Source: Neoasaia chiangmaiensis
GTDB taxonomy: Bacteria > Pseudomonadota > Alphaproteobacteria > Acetobacterales > Acetobacteraceae
DNA: 64,000 nucleotides
Assembly (NCBI RefSeq): GCF_002005465.1
Contig: NZ_CP014691.1
Coordinates: forward strand, 1,426,001-1,490,000
Reading direction: 5' to 3'
This document shows positions 1 through 7,754 of the stretch, piece after piece. The notes beneath the pieces are model-generated. The model did not search any database, was not told the origin of the DNA, and worked only from the letters and a program-made list of their open reading frames with translations. Made by a program: the position numbers and the translations under genes. Each line of letters begins with the position of its first letter. Positions within the stretch are counted from its first letter, which is position 1.

Positions 1-687
1 ATCCACGTTGAAGAACCAGTTGCCGACCAGCTGATAATCGAAGCCGATATCCACCGACGGGCCGCCGGTGACGCCCACATTGAGCTTCTGCACCAGCCCA
101 CCGGCCGGCGACACGTTATGGAACCACGCCAGCGTCGCGCCGACACCGACATAGGGGTTGAAGCGCTTGTGCGGGCGGAAATGCCACGCGAAGGTAATGG
201 TCGGCGGCAGGACCCATGCGCTGCCGACATCGACCTTGCCGAACGGCGTGCCTTCCGCTGCCACCTCGTGCCGCGAACTGGCAGCAATCAGGTCAACGGA
301 GACGTTGTCCGTGAAGAAATACTCGAAGGTCAGCTCCGGCATGACCTGCCGCGTCGTCTTGATCCGGCCGGGAATGGCGGTGCCGTTCAGCCAGACCTTG
401 CTGCTGGTATCTTCCGGCAAGACACCGAGCGCCGACAGCCGCACGATGAAGTCGCCGCGGCCCAGGCCAATCCTGGTGTTGGCGCATGTCTGGAAGATGC
501 CGCACCTTCCGCCGCTGCTGACGGGCGCCGCAACCGGCTGCGCCACGGGAGCGGCCTGCATGCTGGCGGAAAGTGGTGCATTCACAATCGGTTGCGTCGT
601 CTGCGCATGGGCCGCAGGCGTCAGCGCCGATGCCGACAACCATGCGCCCCCCAAGGCCGCGCCAAGAGCTTTCAGGGAAATCTTCAT
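1..687 (-). CDS. ompW: OmpW family outer membrane protein (3' end outside window)
   Basis: The reverse strand reads a signal peptide (MKISLKALGAALGG...AHAQ, cleavage after about residue 29), then an alanine/proline-rich linker. After that come alternating beta strands typical of the OmpW eight-stranded barrel: a gly-rich first strand near residue 75, FEYFFTDNVSVDL near 125, and the hallmark HFRPHKRFNPYVGVGA segment near 165. OmpW proteins are small outer-membrane barrels that let small hydrophobic molecules through. The stop codon lies left of base 1, so the C-terminus is missing. An FNR-like box sits 60-73 bases upstream of this start, which fits the oxygen control known for ompW in enterobacteria. 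Family assignment is confident; the substrate is unknown. Confidence 0.85.
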   Translation of the reverse strand, partial: MKISLKALGAALGGAWLSASALTPAAHAQTTQPIVNAPLSASMQAAPVAQPVAAPVSSGGRCGIFQTCANTRIGLGRGDFIVRLSALGVLPEDTSSKVWLNGTAIPGRIKTTRQVMPELTFEYFFTDNVSVDLIAASSRHEVAAEGTPFGKVDVGSAWVLPPTITFAWHFRPHKRFNPYVGVGATLAWFHNVSPAGGLVQKLNVGVTGGPSVDIGFDYQLVGNWFFNVD

Positions 688-746
688 TGACATCATCCGT
701 CATAAATTCGTTGCGGCCCTATGAGCACGCCCCCTTCACGAGTGCT

Positions 747-760
747 TTGACCTGGATCAA
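747..760. promoter_or_regulatory. FNR-type binding site between ompW and fnr
   Basis: TTGAC-CTGG-ATCAA matches the FNR/CRP-FNR consensus TTGAT-N4-ATCAA with one mismatch. It lies in the divergent intergenic region, about 60 bases upstream of ompW and 91 upstream of fnr, so it could control both genes. Direct sequence match; binding is inferred. Confidence 0.6.
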
Positions 761-850
761 TAAGGTTGCATCAAACTGCGGAAGTGAGGACAATCGGCCA
801 CACCGGACGCAGGACGCGTTCCGGCCGATATCGCAAGAGGAGCGGCCAGC

Positions 851-1564
851 GTGCTGATGCGACCCCAGGATATCGCGACCCTGGCGAGCCATTGCGCCCG
901 TTGTGGCGCGCGAGACAGAAGTATCTGCTCCGCGATCGAGGACGAGGACCTCAATCATCTGGCGGTTCATTCACAGCATATCGATGTTGCGGCTGGACAA
1001 TGTTTCATCGAGCAGGACGAACTGGCCCGCGATTTCTTCGTCGTGACGGAAGGGCACGCCAAACTCTTCACACTGATGTCCGACGGAAGGCGGCAGGTGA
1101 ACGGCTTCGCCGGACAAGGCCAGTTCCTTGGTCTGGCGGCAAACGAACGCTACGCCTTCAGCGCCGAAGCGCTGACGCCCCTTAAACTCTGCCGTTTCTC
1201 CCATGACGGCATGCGGCTTCTGACGGCACAGTTTCCCACCCTGGAACAACGCCTTCTCAGCGAGGCCTCGAATGAACTCGTCGCGGCACAGGGACGCATG
1301 CTGCTACTCGGCCGCAAGACGGCGCGCGAACGTCTCGCCAGCTTCCTGATAGAGCGCGGCGCCGGTTGCCACCAGGCCACGACCATCGAACTGCCGATGA
1401 CGCGCACGGACATTGCGGATTATCTCGGCCTGACGATCGAAACGGTGAGCCGCACATTGAATGCGTTGCGACGGGATGGCCTGATCGACATCGACCACAT
1501 CACGCGCATTCACCTGCGCAACCGGCACGCCATTGCCGCGCTGGCATCGGGCGAAGCAGCCTAG
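851..1564 (+). CDS. fnr: FNR-type oxygen-sensing transcription regulator
   Basis: 237-residue Crp/Fnr family regulator. The N-terminus has Cys15, Cys18 and Cys26 in a C-x2-C-x7-C pattern, and Cys114 falls in the LKLCRF segment that aligns with the fourth ligand of E. coli FNR, so a 4Fe-4S oxygen sensor is likely. The cyclic-nucleotide-like beta roll spans about residues 25-140. The helix-turn-helix is at about 184-212 and carries Glu197, Ser200 and Arg201, the E-x-x-S-R reading of TTGAT half-sites. The GTG start at 851 is preferred because GAGGAG lies 9 bases upstream; an in-frame ATG follows at 857. Its own promoter region carries an FNR-like box, so autoregulation is plausible. Confidence 0.9.
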   Translation: MLMRPQDIATLASHCARCGARDRSICSAIEDEDLNHLAVHSQHIDVAAGQCFIEQDELARDFFVVTEGHAKLFTLMSDGRRQVNGFAGQGQFLGLAANERYAFSAEALTPLKLCRFSHDGMRLLTAQFPTLEQRLLSEASNELVAAQGRMLLLGRKTARERLASFLIERGAGCHQATTIELPMTRTDIADYLGLTIETVSRTLNALRRDGLIDIDHITRIHLRNRHAIAALASGEAA

Positions 1565-1566
1565 GC

Positions 1567-2133
1567 TCAGGCGATCGAAACCAGTCCCAGGGCGTGGCCG
1601 ATCAAGGCATCGAGATCGTCGTCCCCGCTTTGCTGCCGCAAGGTATCCAGACGCCCGTCGACGGCCAGGGCCGCAAGACCATGCACAATACCCCAACGCG
1701 CGGCGAAGCGAGGCGCCTCCTGCGCGGAGGCCATATCGGCATCTTGCGCGCCGAGAAACGCGAAAGCCTCCCCTGACGTCTCTTTCAGGCGCGGGCGCGA
1801 CCAGTCCAGCGCATCGCTACGGAACATGAGGTTGAACAGCGCCGGATGGGTCAGGGCAAAACGCATATAGGCTCTTCCCCTGCCTTGCACATCACTCCCT
1901 GCCGAATGCATTGCCTTTCCCAACGCGGCGAACCCGTCTGCCGCCAGTTCGGACAGCAATCCAGCCAGATTACCGAAATGCGGGTCGCCTGCCGTCGCTG
2001 AAACACCCGCCCGTCGCGCAATCGCGCGCAATTTCAGACTTGCGATGCCCTCGCCTTGCAACATCACATGCGCCGCGTCGAGCATGGCGCGTGGCAGGTC
2101 GCGAGATGAGGGCAATCCGGACGAGCGAGGCAT
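1567..2133 (-). CDS. TetR/AcrR family transcriptional regulator
   Basis: 188 residues. The N-terminal HTH is recognisable (about residues 12-60: helix, then LRAIARRAGVSATAG, then HFGNLAGLL), and the C-terminal half resembles the WHG-type ligand-binding domain (MRFALTHPALFNLMF). The turn after the recognition helix is unusual, reading GDPHFGN where relatives mostly have a YRHF-type motif. The gene faces away from the membrane protein at 2222, and two near-identical palindromes lie between the two genes. It therefore probably represses that gene and itself. The ligand cannot be read from sequence. Its stop lies three bases from the convergent end of fnr. Confidence 0.85.
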   Translation of the reverse strand: MPRSSGLPSSRDLPRAMLDAAHVMLQGEGIASLKLRAIARRAGVSATAGDPHFGNLAGLLSELAADGFAALGKAMHSAGSDVQGRGRAYMRFALTHPALFNLMFRSDALDWSRPRLKETSGEAFAFLGAQDADMASAQEAPRFAARWGIVHGLAALAVDGRLDTLRQQSGDDDLDALIGHALGLVSIA

Positions 2134-2145
2134 TCGTACAACTCC

Positions 2146-2162
2146 AACTTACATTGCAAGTT
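2146..2162. promoter_or_regulatory. Putative TetR operator 1
   Basis: AACTTAC-ATT-GCAAGTT is a near-perfect inverted repeat with 7-base arms and one mismatch, 13 bases upstream of the TetR start codon. It matches operator 2 in arm sequence and spacing. Confidence 0.6.
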
Positions 2163-2192
2163 TCCACTTGCAGCGAATGTATCGCTCCGCCA

Positions 2193-2209
2193 AACTTACG
2201 GTGTAAGTT
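2193..2209. promoter_or_regulatory. Putative TetR operator 2
   Basis: AACTTAC-GGT-GTAAGTT is a perfect inverted repeat with 7-base arms, ending 12 bases before the ATG of the membrane protein. Its centre is 47 bases from the centre of operator 1. The same arm occurring twice between divergent genes is typical of TetR autoregulation. Confidence 0.65.
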
Positions 2210-2221
2210 TTAGGTGACAAC

Positions 2222-2797
2222 ATGCTGAACCGTCAAATACTGCTATCCGCCCTCTCCGAATTCGGTGCGCTGGCTCTCGTCTGGCTAATGGGACCCCACA
2301 TGTCACCCCACCTTGCATTCGCGGCAACCGTCGGCGTGATAATGGTCAGTGCATGGCGCCGTCGCCGCGACGGCAGGACGCGCGCCTGGTGGACGATCAA
2401 CGGGTTGGCGCTCTCATTGGCTTTGCTCCCCCTGCTGACGGACAAAATCGTTCAATCTTTTTATCAGGCTGCGTTGGCCAATATCCTCTGTGCCGGTGCC
2501 TTCGCATTCGGCGCTTCAGGTCCGCGCAGTCTGCTTCAGGAGTTTGCCGAAGCGCGGCAGGGTTTCAGCTTCGATCCGGGACGGACGGATATTTCGCATT
2601 TCCTGCGTCTGTATACCCTCGCCTGGACGGCATTCTTCGTCTTGCGCGCCAGTATCTGGGTACTTTGTGGTGGCCATGATGGCGCAGCGACTTTCCTTCA
2701 ATTGGCCATGCCGCTTTCATTTGCCCTGATGCTGCTGCTGAGCTTCAAGGGCGCGTGGGTGTTTCGCATCATGCAACGCGTAGGACTTATTTCGTGA
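2222..2797 (+). CDS. Polytopic inner-membrane protein, probable TetR target
   Basis: 191 residues with about five or six hydrophobic segments (roughly residues 8-24, 28-45, 57-75, 82-100, 137-155, 160-178) and short basic loops (WRRRRDGRTR). A soluble stretch near 100-130 contains RSLLQEFAEARQGF. No catalytic motif is visible and I do not recognise a named family, though the layout resembles small septation- or integral-membrane families. Its promoter lies over the twin TetR operators, so it is probably induced by whatever molecule the TetR protein senses. Real coding is supported by good codon structure and the divergent regulator. Confidence 0.7.
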   Translation: MLNRQILLSALSEFGALALVWLMGPHMSPHLAFAATVGVIMVSAWRRRRDGRTRAWWTINGLALSLALLPLLTDKIVQSFYQAALANILCAGAFAFGASGPRSLLQEFAEARQGFSFDPGRTDISHFLRLYTLAWTAFFVLRASIWVLCGGHDGAATFLQLAMPLSFALMLLLSFKGAWVFRIMQRVGLIS

Positions 2798-2955
2798 TAA
2801 ACCAGTCAGAACAACGAACTTCGATATGCTGATCGCCGTTCCTTAGGAAATCGCACCGCGCTACGCGACGTGTCTGACGAAAAAACTGCCGCACACATCT
2901 CGTCTCCATAAGGCCGTGTACGCGCGATCATGCCTTCGGGGGATAAGCGTGCTTC

Positions 2956-3303
2956 ATGCCGCAGTTTCATGCCGTCACCGTGGTCAGTCTCTTCGCCGCG
3001 ACCCTGTCGATGGTGAGTTACGTGCCACAGGCCTGGGACATCATCAGGTCCCGCAATACGGACGGAATTTCTGTAAAAACATATATCGTGACCGTCGCGG
3101 GTTTCGTGGCATGGCTGACCTACGGCGCGCTGATCCGGCAATGGGCCATCATTGGCCAGAACATCATCTGTCTCGGATTGTCGAGCTTCATCCTGGCGAT
3201 GAAGCTCCTGCCCCAGCAGAAGAAGGAAGCCGTCGCCGAAACATTGACACCACCGTTCGTCGACGACACCGGGCCATCGGATCGAAAGGCACCGTCTTCC
3301 TGA
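2956..3303 (+). CDS. SemiSWEET-like sugar transporter (PQ-loop)
   Basis: 115 residues with three membrane helices (about 5-24, 42-60, 67-86) and the diagnostic PQ-loop in YVPQAWDIIRSRNTDGIS near residue 22. This is the half-unit of eukaryotic SWEET transporters; bacterial SemiSWEETs dimerise to move sugars across the inner membrane by facilitated diffusion. Length is slightly above the usual 85-95 because of a polar C-terminal tail after residue 88. The 140 bases between its stop and panC hold no other gene. Family is clear; the substrate is not. Confidence 0.85.
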   Translation: MPQFHAVTVVSLFAATLSMVSYVPQAWDIIRSRNTDGISVKTYIVTVAGFVAWLTYGALIRQWAIIGQNIICLGLSSFILAMKLLPQQKKEAVAETLTPPFVDDTGPSDRKAPSS

Positions 3304-3443
3304 ATTGTCGCGTCGCCACACGTCTGGCCAAGGCGATCCCGCGAAACTATATCGGCCCCAGCCGTGCCGCACGACGACCGCACGACCGCCGGAAGGCCGG
3401 GCCTCGCCCGAACGCCACGTACCAGCAGGAGGGGAAGCGCGCC

Positions 3444-4298
3444 ATGACCGACATGATGATCGCAAGTGAGATCGCGACCTTGCGCGAAACCGTGCAGCAA
3501 TGGAAGCGCGACCGCCTGCGCGTGGGCTTCGTGCCCACGATGGGCGCCTTGCATGAAGGCCATATCAGCCTCGTCCGTCAGGCATTGCAGGCCTGCGATC
3601 GTGTTATTGTCTCGATCTTCGTCAATCCGACCCAGTTCAACGACCCGACCGACCTCGCCGCCTATCCGCGCACGGAACATGCAGACGGCCGGCTGTTGCA
3701 CGCAGCCGGCGCACACATGCTCTACACCCCGGACGCGGCGTCGATGTATCCGTCCGGTTTCAGCACGACGGTTCACGTCAGCGGCCTGTCGGAAGGGCTG
3801 TGCGGTGCATTCCGGCCCGGGCATTTTGACGGCATGGCGACCGTCGTCACCAAACTTCTGATACAGACGCAGGCGGATTGCGCCTTTTTCGGCGAAAAGG
3901 ATTTCCAGCAGTTACAGATTGTCCGCCGGCTGGTCACTGATCTGGATATCCCGACCGAGATCGTTCCCTGCGCCACATGGCGTGAAGCGGACGATCTTGC
4001 AATGTCCTCCCGCAATCGCCGCCTTACCGCGCAGGGGCGCGAAACAGCCGCGCGATTGCCAGCGGCCATGCGGACGGCGGCAGCGGCGCTCGCAGGCGGA
4101 AGCGCCGTCGGCACCGTTCTGGCCACGTTGCGCGCGACCCTCGAGCAGGCGGGATTCGAGCCGGTGGAGTATGCCGAACTGCGAGAGGCTGCCGATCTTC
4201 AACCCCAGGGCATCGTGACGGATGGCTGCCGCCTTCTGGTCGCGGCCTGGATCGATGGCGTCCGTCTGATCGACAATATGCCGGTCAGCCTGCGTTAG
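3444..4298 (+). CDS. panC: Pantothenate synthetase
   Basis: 284 residues, the family's normal size. PanC joins pantoate and beta-alanine with ATP to make pantothenate, the precursor of coenzyme A. Visible motifs are PTMGALHEGH near residue 30 (the HIGH-type nucleotide site), FVNPTQF near 57, FGEKDFQQLQ near 150 and the SSRN motif near 190. The reading frame is open far upstream, but the ATG at 3444 is the start that gives the family N-terminus, and it is preceded by an AGGAGGGG ribosome-binding site. Its 3' end overlaps the convergent adenosyltransferase by 14 bases. panB is not in the window. Confidence 0.95.
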   Translation: MTDMMIASEIATLRETVQQWKRDRLRVGFVPTMGALHEGHISLVRQALQACDRVIVSIFVNPTQFNDPTDLAAYPRTEHADGRLLHAAGAHMLYTPDAASMYPSGFSTTVHVSGLSEGLCGAFRPGHFDGMATVVTKLLIQTQADCAFFGEKDFQQLQIVRRLVTDLDIPTEIVPCATWREADDLAMSSRNRRLTAQGRETAARLPAAMRTAAAALAGGSAVGTVLATLRATLEQAGFEPVEYAELREAADLQPQGIVTDGCRLLVAAWIDGVRLIDNMPVSLR

Positions 4299-4839
4299 GC
4301 CGCCAACCGCCACGGCGCCAGAGGATATCGGTCTTGCCGTCATCGTTCGCATGACGGGCAAGCACGAACAGATAGTCCGACAGCCGGTTGAGAAATCGCA
4401 CCGCCGATGCCAGGGAGGGATCGTGCAGCCCCACCACGCGCCGCTCGGCGCGCCGGGCCACCGTTCGCGCCAGATGCGCCCACGCGGCGCCCGTCGTGCC
4501 ACCCGGCAGGACGAAGCTCGTCAGCGCCGCCTGACGATGGCGCAGGGTCTCCGTCTCCGCCTCCAGCCAGGCCGTCGCCTCATCGGGCAGGCTGGGTGTC
4601 CGACCGCTACCCGGAAGACAAAGGTCCGCGCCCAGATCGAACAACGCGTCCTGTAGACGAGGAATTGCCGTAACATCCGGCAGGGCGACACGCAACAGAC
4701 CCAGCATGGCGTTGAGTTCGTCGACATCGCCGATGGCCTCGATACGCGCGGAATCCTTCGCAACCCGCGTGCCGTCGCCAAGCGATGTCTCGCCGCCATC
4801 CCCGCCGCGTGTCGTCACGCGATCGATCCGGACGTTCAT
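4285..4839 (-). CDS. PduO-type cob(I)alamin adenosyltransferase
   Basis: 184 residues. It transfers the adenosyl group of ATP to cob(I)alamin, giving adenosylcobalamin. The N-terminal ATP loop TTRGGDGGETSLGDG (residues 9-23), the central LAHLARTVARRAERRV helix, and LNRLSDYLFVLAR near the C-terminus are the family signatures. The protein is a trimeric cytosolic enzyme in characterised relatives. It lies just upstream of the DUF4142 gene on the same strand (6-base gap) and converges on panC. No other cobalamin genes are in the window. Confidence 0.9.
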   Translation of the reverse strand: MNVRIDRVTTRGGDGGETSLGDGTRVAKDSARIEAIGDVDELNAMLGLLRVALPDVTAIPRLQDALFDLGADLCLPGSGRTPSLPDEATAWLEAETETLRHRQAALTSFVLPGGTTGAAWAHLARTVARRAERRVVGLHDPSLASAVRFLNRLSDYLFVLARHANDDGKTDILWRRGGWRPNAG

Positions 4840-4845
4840 CGCGGG

Positions 4846-5415
4846 TCAGCGATGACGATGCCGCACGGTGCGCCGCGTCGGCGCGATCGCCTCGGCCGTC
4901 GCAACGTGCCCGGCGATCATCTTCTGTGCCGAACCGGCAAGGGTCTTTAGATCCCCGTCTTTCGTGGTCGCGATTTCCTGCGCCAGCGACCGATCCAACG
5001 ATACATGACCCGATTTGATATGCGTGAGGAAAGCGCTGTCGAATCGCGTGCCATACAGCTTGCCCAGACGGTCGATCATTTCCTGGTCCTCCCGCATCGG
5101 GCTGGCCGTCAGGGTGATGTCGTGCGGGCTGACGAGCTTGCCGAGCGCCGTGCGATCATCGGTATGGTCTTTCACCACCGTGGCGGCCAGGGCGCGGACG
5201 TCGTTACGGCCCGCATGCGTCGCCGCGAGATTGCCGAGCGCGATATCGACCAGATCGGCTTCGTTCAGCGTCTGCACGAACGATGCATCGGCCGTGTCCA
5301 GCGGCGCGGCCTTGGAAAGCGGCGGCAGCGGCGGGGCGGGCGGCGGTCCGGGATTACAGGCCGCCAGAGCCAGCAGCGGCAGGGCCGAGAGGGCGAGAAG
5401 ACGATGACGCATCAT
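4846..5415 (-). CDS. DUF4142 family exported lipoprotein
   Basis: 189 residues from the ATG at 5415. A lipoprotein signal ends LLALAAC (Cys about 20), followed by a proline-rich linker (PGPPPAPPLPPL) and then a helical DUF4142 domain beginning DTADASFVQTLNEADLVDIALG. The family is a ferritin-like helical bundle of unknown role, common in soil and acetic acid bacteria. The frame stays open upstream to 5775, but only the start at 5415 gives a signal peptide. It is followed 6 bases later by the adenosyltransferase start, so the two are probably cotranscribed. Confidence 0.8.
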   Translation of the reverse strand: MMRHRLLALSALPLLALAACNPGPPPAPPLPPLSKAAPLDTADASFVQTLNEADLVDIALGNLAATHAGRNDVRALAATVVKDHTDDRTALGKLVSPHDITLTASPMREDQEMIDRLGKLYGTRFDSAFLTHIKSGHVSLDRSLAQEIATTKDGDLKTLAGSAQKMIAGHVATAEAIAPTRRTVRHRHR

Positions 5416-5524
5416 AAGCGGCGAACACTCCTTCAGAAGGAAACAGGGACCGTCGGACTTGCAGCGACTGCGAAACCGGCGTTCGGTTAAGACTGTAAAT
5501 GACCCTGCCCACGCCGGAGTTGCA

Positions 5525-5917
5525 ATGGCCGACCTGAGCTTACCGTTCCGATGGCAACGCGCCGCCATCGCCTTCGCCGCGCTCTCCGCCGGTCTCGGCG
5601 TGGCGATTGCGGCCCTGAACGCCCATTTACCCGAACGTTTCCTGGTCCAGAACGGGCGCGAGATGGCCCAACGCGCGATCGACATGCAGATGTGGCACAG
5701 TCTGGCGCTCCTGATCCTGGGCCTGTGGGGCGCGCCCTTCGTTCGCGGCATCGCCGCGGGATTCGCGGCAGGCATCGTGCTTTTCTGCGTGCCCGTCTAT
5801 TGCCTGGCGTTTCGCGGACCGGACATCGCCTTTCTCGCACCATGGGGCGGCACGACGATCATCGTATCCTGGCTGGCCCTCGCCTTCGTCGCGCTGCGTT
5901 ACGCGCGGCGGCGATAG
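5525..5917 (+). CDS. DUF423 family inner-membrane protein
   Basis: 130 residues with four membrane helices. The family pattern is clear: an N-terminal helix ending LNAHLPERFLVQNGREM, then IDMQMWHSLALLILG, then a third helix that ends at YCLAF with a following GGTTIIVSWLALA helix. The function is unknown. The ATG at 5525 gives the usual length; 22 further codons are open upstream but lack a start with a ribosome-binding site. The 3' end overlaps the opposite-strand gene by 19 bases. Confidence 0.8.
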   Translation: MADLSLPFRWQRAAIAFAALSAGLGVAIAALNAHLPERFLVQNGREMAQRAIDMQMWHSLALLILGLWGAPFVRGIAAGFAAGIVLFCVPVYCLAFRGPDIAFLAPWGGTTIIVSWLALAFVALRYARRR

Positions 5918-6234
5918 GCCCGCCATGCCACGATCCCCAGCGTCTGAAGGATCAGGGCCACGACGAAACAGACCCCGACGATGCCGACGAGGATCAGCTG
6001 CTCCCGCGCCATGCCGCTTTCCAGCCCGAAGATATGATAGAGCGACTGCCAGGCCGACGTTCCGACGATCGCCTGCATGCCACGACCGACCGGCGGCACG
6101 ACGCGCACACTCGCCGCCAGCAGCAATGTCAGGATCACCAGCGTCAGGGTCCGCAACAGCGTCGTCTTGACGCTGACGTCAGCCGAGGCCATCTGAGATG
6201 CCGCATCGTTTGTTTTCGGCGTGGATTTCATCAA
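5899..6234 (-). CDS. Small two-helix membrane protein, unknown function
   Basis: 111 residues: a polar N-terminus, a first hydrophobic helix (TLTLVILTLLLAASVRV, about 28-45), a periplasmic-type loop with GMQAIVGTSAWQSLYHIFG, a second helix (ILVGIVGVCFVVALILQTLG, about 82-100) and a basic tail. No family recognised. An ATG at 6231 is an alternative start. It converges on and slightly overlaps the DUF423 gene. Confidence 0.6.
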   Translation of the reverse strand: MMKSTPKTNDAASQMASADVSVKTTLLRTLTLVILTLLLAASVRVVPPVGRGMQAIVGTSAWQSLYHIFGLESGMAREQLILVGIVGVCFVVALILQTLGIVAWRAYRRRA

Positions 6235-6371
6235 ACCCCCGAGTTGTCACGTAATTTAACCGACAAGCGCCGCGTGCTGCGGTAGCTTTTCCAGCAACGC
6301 CCATGCAAGGCGTGATAATCATCCTGTCCTGCCCGATCAATCGCGGCGCAGGGCCAAGAAGGCATTGTTTT

Positions 6372-6941
6372 ATGACGCTTCGTTCATTCGTCCTTGCGGC
6401 CGCTCTGCTCGCCGCTCCCGTCACCGCCATGGCCGCACCCGACGCCCCATCGGCCAATGCACCCGCCGGCCCGGCGACCGCCAGCACGAAAGTGCCGGCT
6501 CACGTGCCGCCGCCGCATCTGGACGCGGGACAGAACATCGCTCCGGCCCAGAATGTCTATCCGGACGTCGCCCTGGCCAAAAAGCAGGTGCAGGAGGCAT
6601 TCCGCACCGCACAGAACTCCCATCGGAAAGTTCTGCTGGATTTCGGCGGCAACTGGTGCCCCGACTGCCGGATGCTGGCGGGCGTTTTCGCCGTGCCGGA
6701 GGTGAGCGAATGGCTCGAATCCAATTTCGTGGTGGTGCCGGTCAATGTCGGTCGCATCAACGAGAACCTCGATCTGGCGCAGCAATACGGCGTGACGATC
6801 CACGAAGTCCCGACGGTGCTGATCGTCACGCCTGACGGCAAGCTGCTGAACGCCGACGGCGCCAATACGCTCGGCAATGCCCGGGCGATGTCGCCGCAAT
6901 CGGTGATCGACCTGATCGAAAGCTGGAACCAGCGTGGGTGA
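6372..6941 (+). CDS. Exported thioredoxin-like protein
   Basis: 189 residues from the ATG at 6372. A signal peptide (cleavage near AMAAP, residue 19), a low-complexity Ala/Pro linker, then a thioredoxin fold. The active site is WCPDC near residue 95 (GGNWCPDCRML), and the cis-proline lies in HEVPTVLIV. WCPDC differs from the WCGPC of classical thioredoxins and is seen in DUF255/thiol-disulfide isomerase-like relatives. It probably acts on periplasmic disulfides. Its last 8 bases overlap the start of the Crp-type regulator at 6934, so the two are translationally coupled. Confidence 0.8.
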   Translation: MTLRSFVLAAALLAAPVTAMAAPDAPSANAPAGPATASTKVPAHVPPPHLDAGQNIAPAQNVYPDVALAKKQVQEAFRTAQNSHRKVLLDFGGNWCPDCRMLAGVFAVPEVSEWLESNFVVVPVNVGRINENLDLAQQYGVTIHEVPTVLIVTPDGKLLNADGANTLGNARAMSPQSVIDLIESWNQRG

Positions 6942-7686
6942 AAGCCAGGCGACTTTAGCATCGACGATCCGCCCGGATGAATTCAATGTCCGGGTCGTGG
7001 ATTCCTGGCTGTCCGCCCTGCCGCATGATGGCGAAAAACTGCTTCTGTCGGACGACGACCGGCAGGCGTTGAGCCGGATCGCCGTGCCCGTTTCGCTCCC
7101 GGCGGCGGACATGCCGATCTATCATGAGCGGGACGCCGCGCAGGACGTGTTCCTGCTGATGAGCGGCCTGGTCCGCACGGCGCGAACCCTGGCCAGTGGG
7201 CGACGCCAGATCATCGCATTCCATTGGCCTGGCGACGTGTTCGGCCTGTCGGAGCACGGCGCCTATGTCAGTGACGCCGAGACGGTCGCGCCCACGCGCC
7301 TCGCCCGGCTGCCGATGCGCTATCTCGACGGCGCCTTCCTGCAACATCCGGCATTGCAGGGACTGTTTCTGGTCAAGACGCTGAACGACCTGCGCGAGAC
7401 GCAGCACGAACTCGTCACCAAAAGCCAGAGCGACCTCCCCACCCGCCTCGCCTTCTTCCTGTTGCAATGTGTCGAGCACCCGGAATGCTACGATGCCGCC
7501 ACGCAGGTCGTGTCCCTGCCGATCGCACGCGCCGATCTTGCGGATTACCTTGCCGCCGCCCCGGAATCCGTCAGCCGCGCGTTTGCGCAGCTTGAACAGC
7601 GGCGGCTGATCCGGCGGATCTCCCCGCAGAAAATCGCGCTGGACATGACGCGCATCGCACCCTTCTGCACGCTGGCGGACCGATAA
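6934..7686 (+). CDS. Crp/Fnr family regulator without Fe-S cysteines
   Basis: 250 residues from a GTG start. It has an effector-type beta roll (about 45-150, with PGDVFGLS near 104) and a C-terminal winged HTH (RADLADYLAAAPESVSRAF near 190-210) with the E-S-R recognition residues of FNR-like proteins. Unlike the fnr product at 851 it has no N-terminal cysteine cluster, so it cannot sense oxygen through a 4Fe-4S centre. FixK-type or nitric-oxide-responsive subgroups are possible. The start overlaps the thioredoxin-like gene by 8 bases. Confidence 0.8.
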   Translation: MGESQATLASTIRPDEFNVRVVDSWLSALPHDGEKLLLSDDDRQALSRIAVPVSLPAADMPIYHERDAAQDVFLLMSGLVRTARTLASGRRQIIAFHWPGDVFGLSEHGAYVSDAETVAPTRLARLPMRYLDGAFLQHPALQGLFLVKTLNDLRETQHELVTKSQSDLPTRLAFFLLQCVEHPECYDAATQVVSLPIARADLADYLAAAPESVSRAFAQLEQRRLIRRISPQKIALDMTRIAPFCTLADR

Positions 7687-7754
7687 GCCGCATTGCGCCC
7701 ATCCTGCTTCCCATCGTATGCGCAAGGAACATTCCGAAAGCGAAGGTTTCTTTG

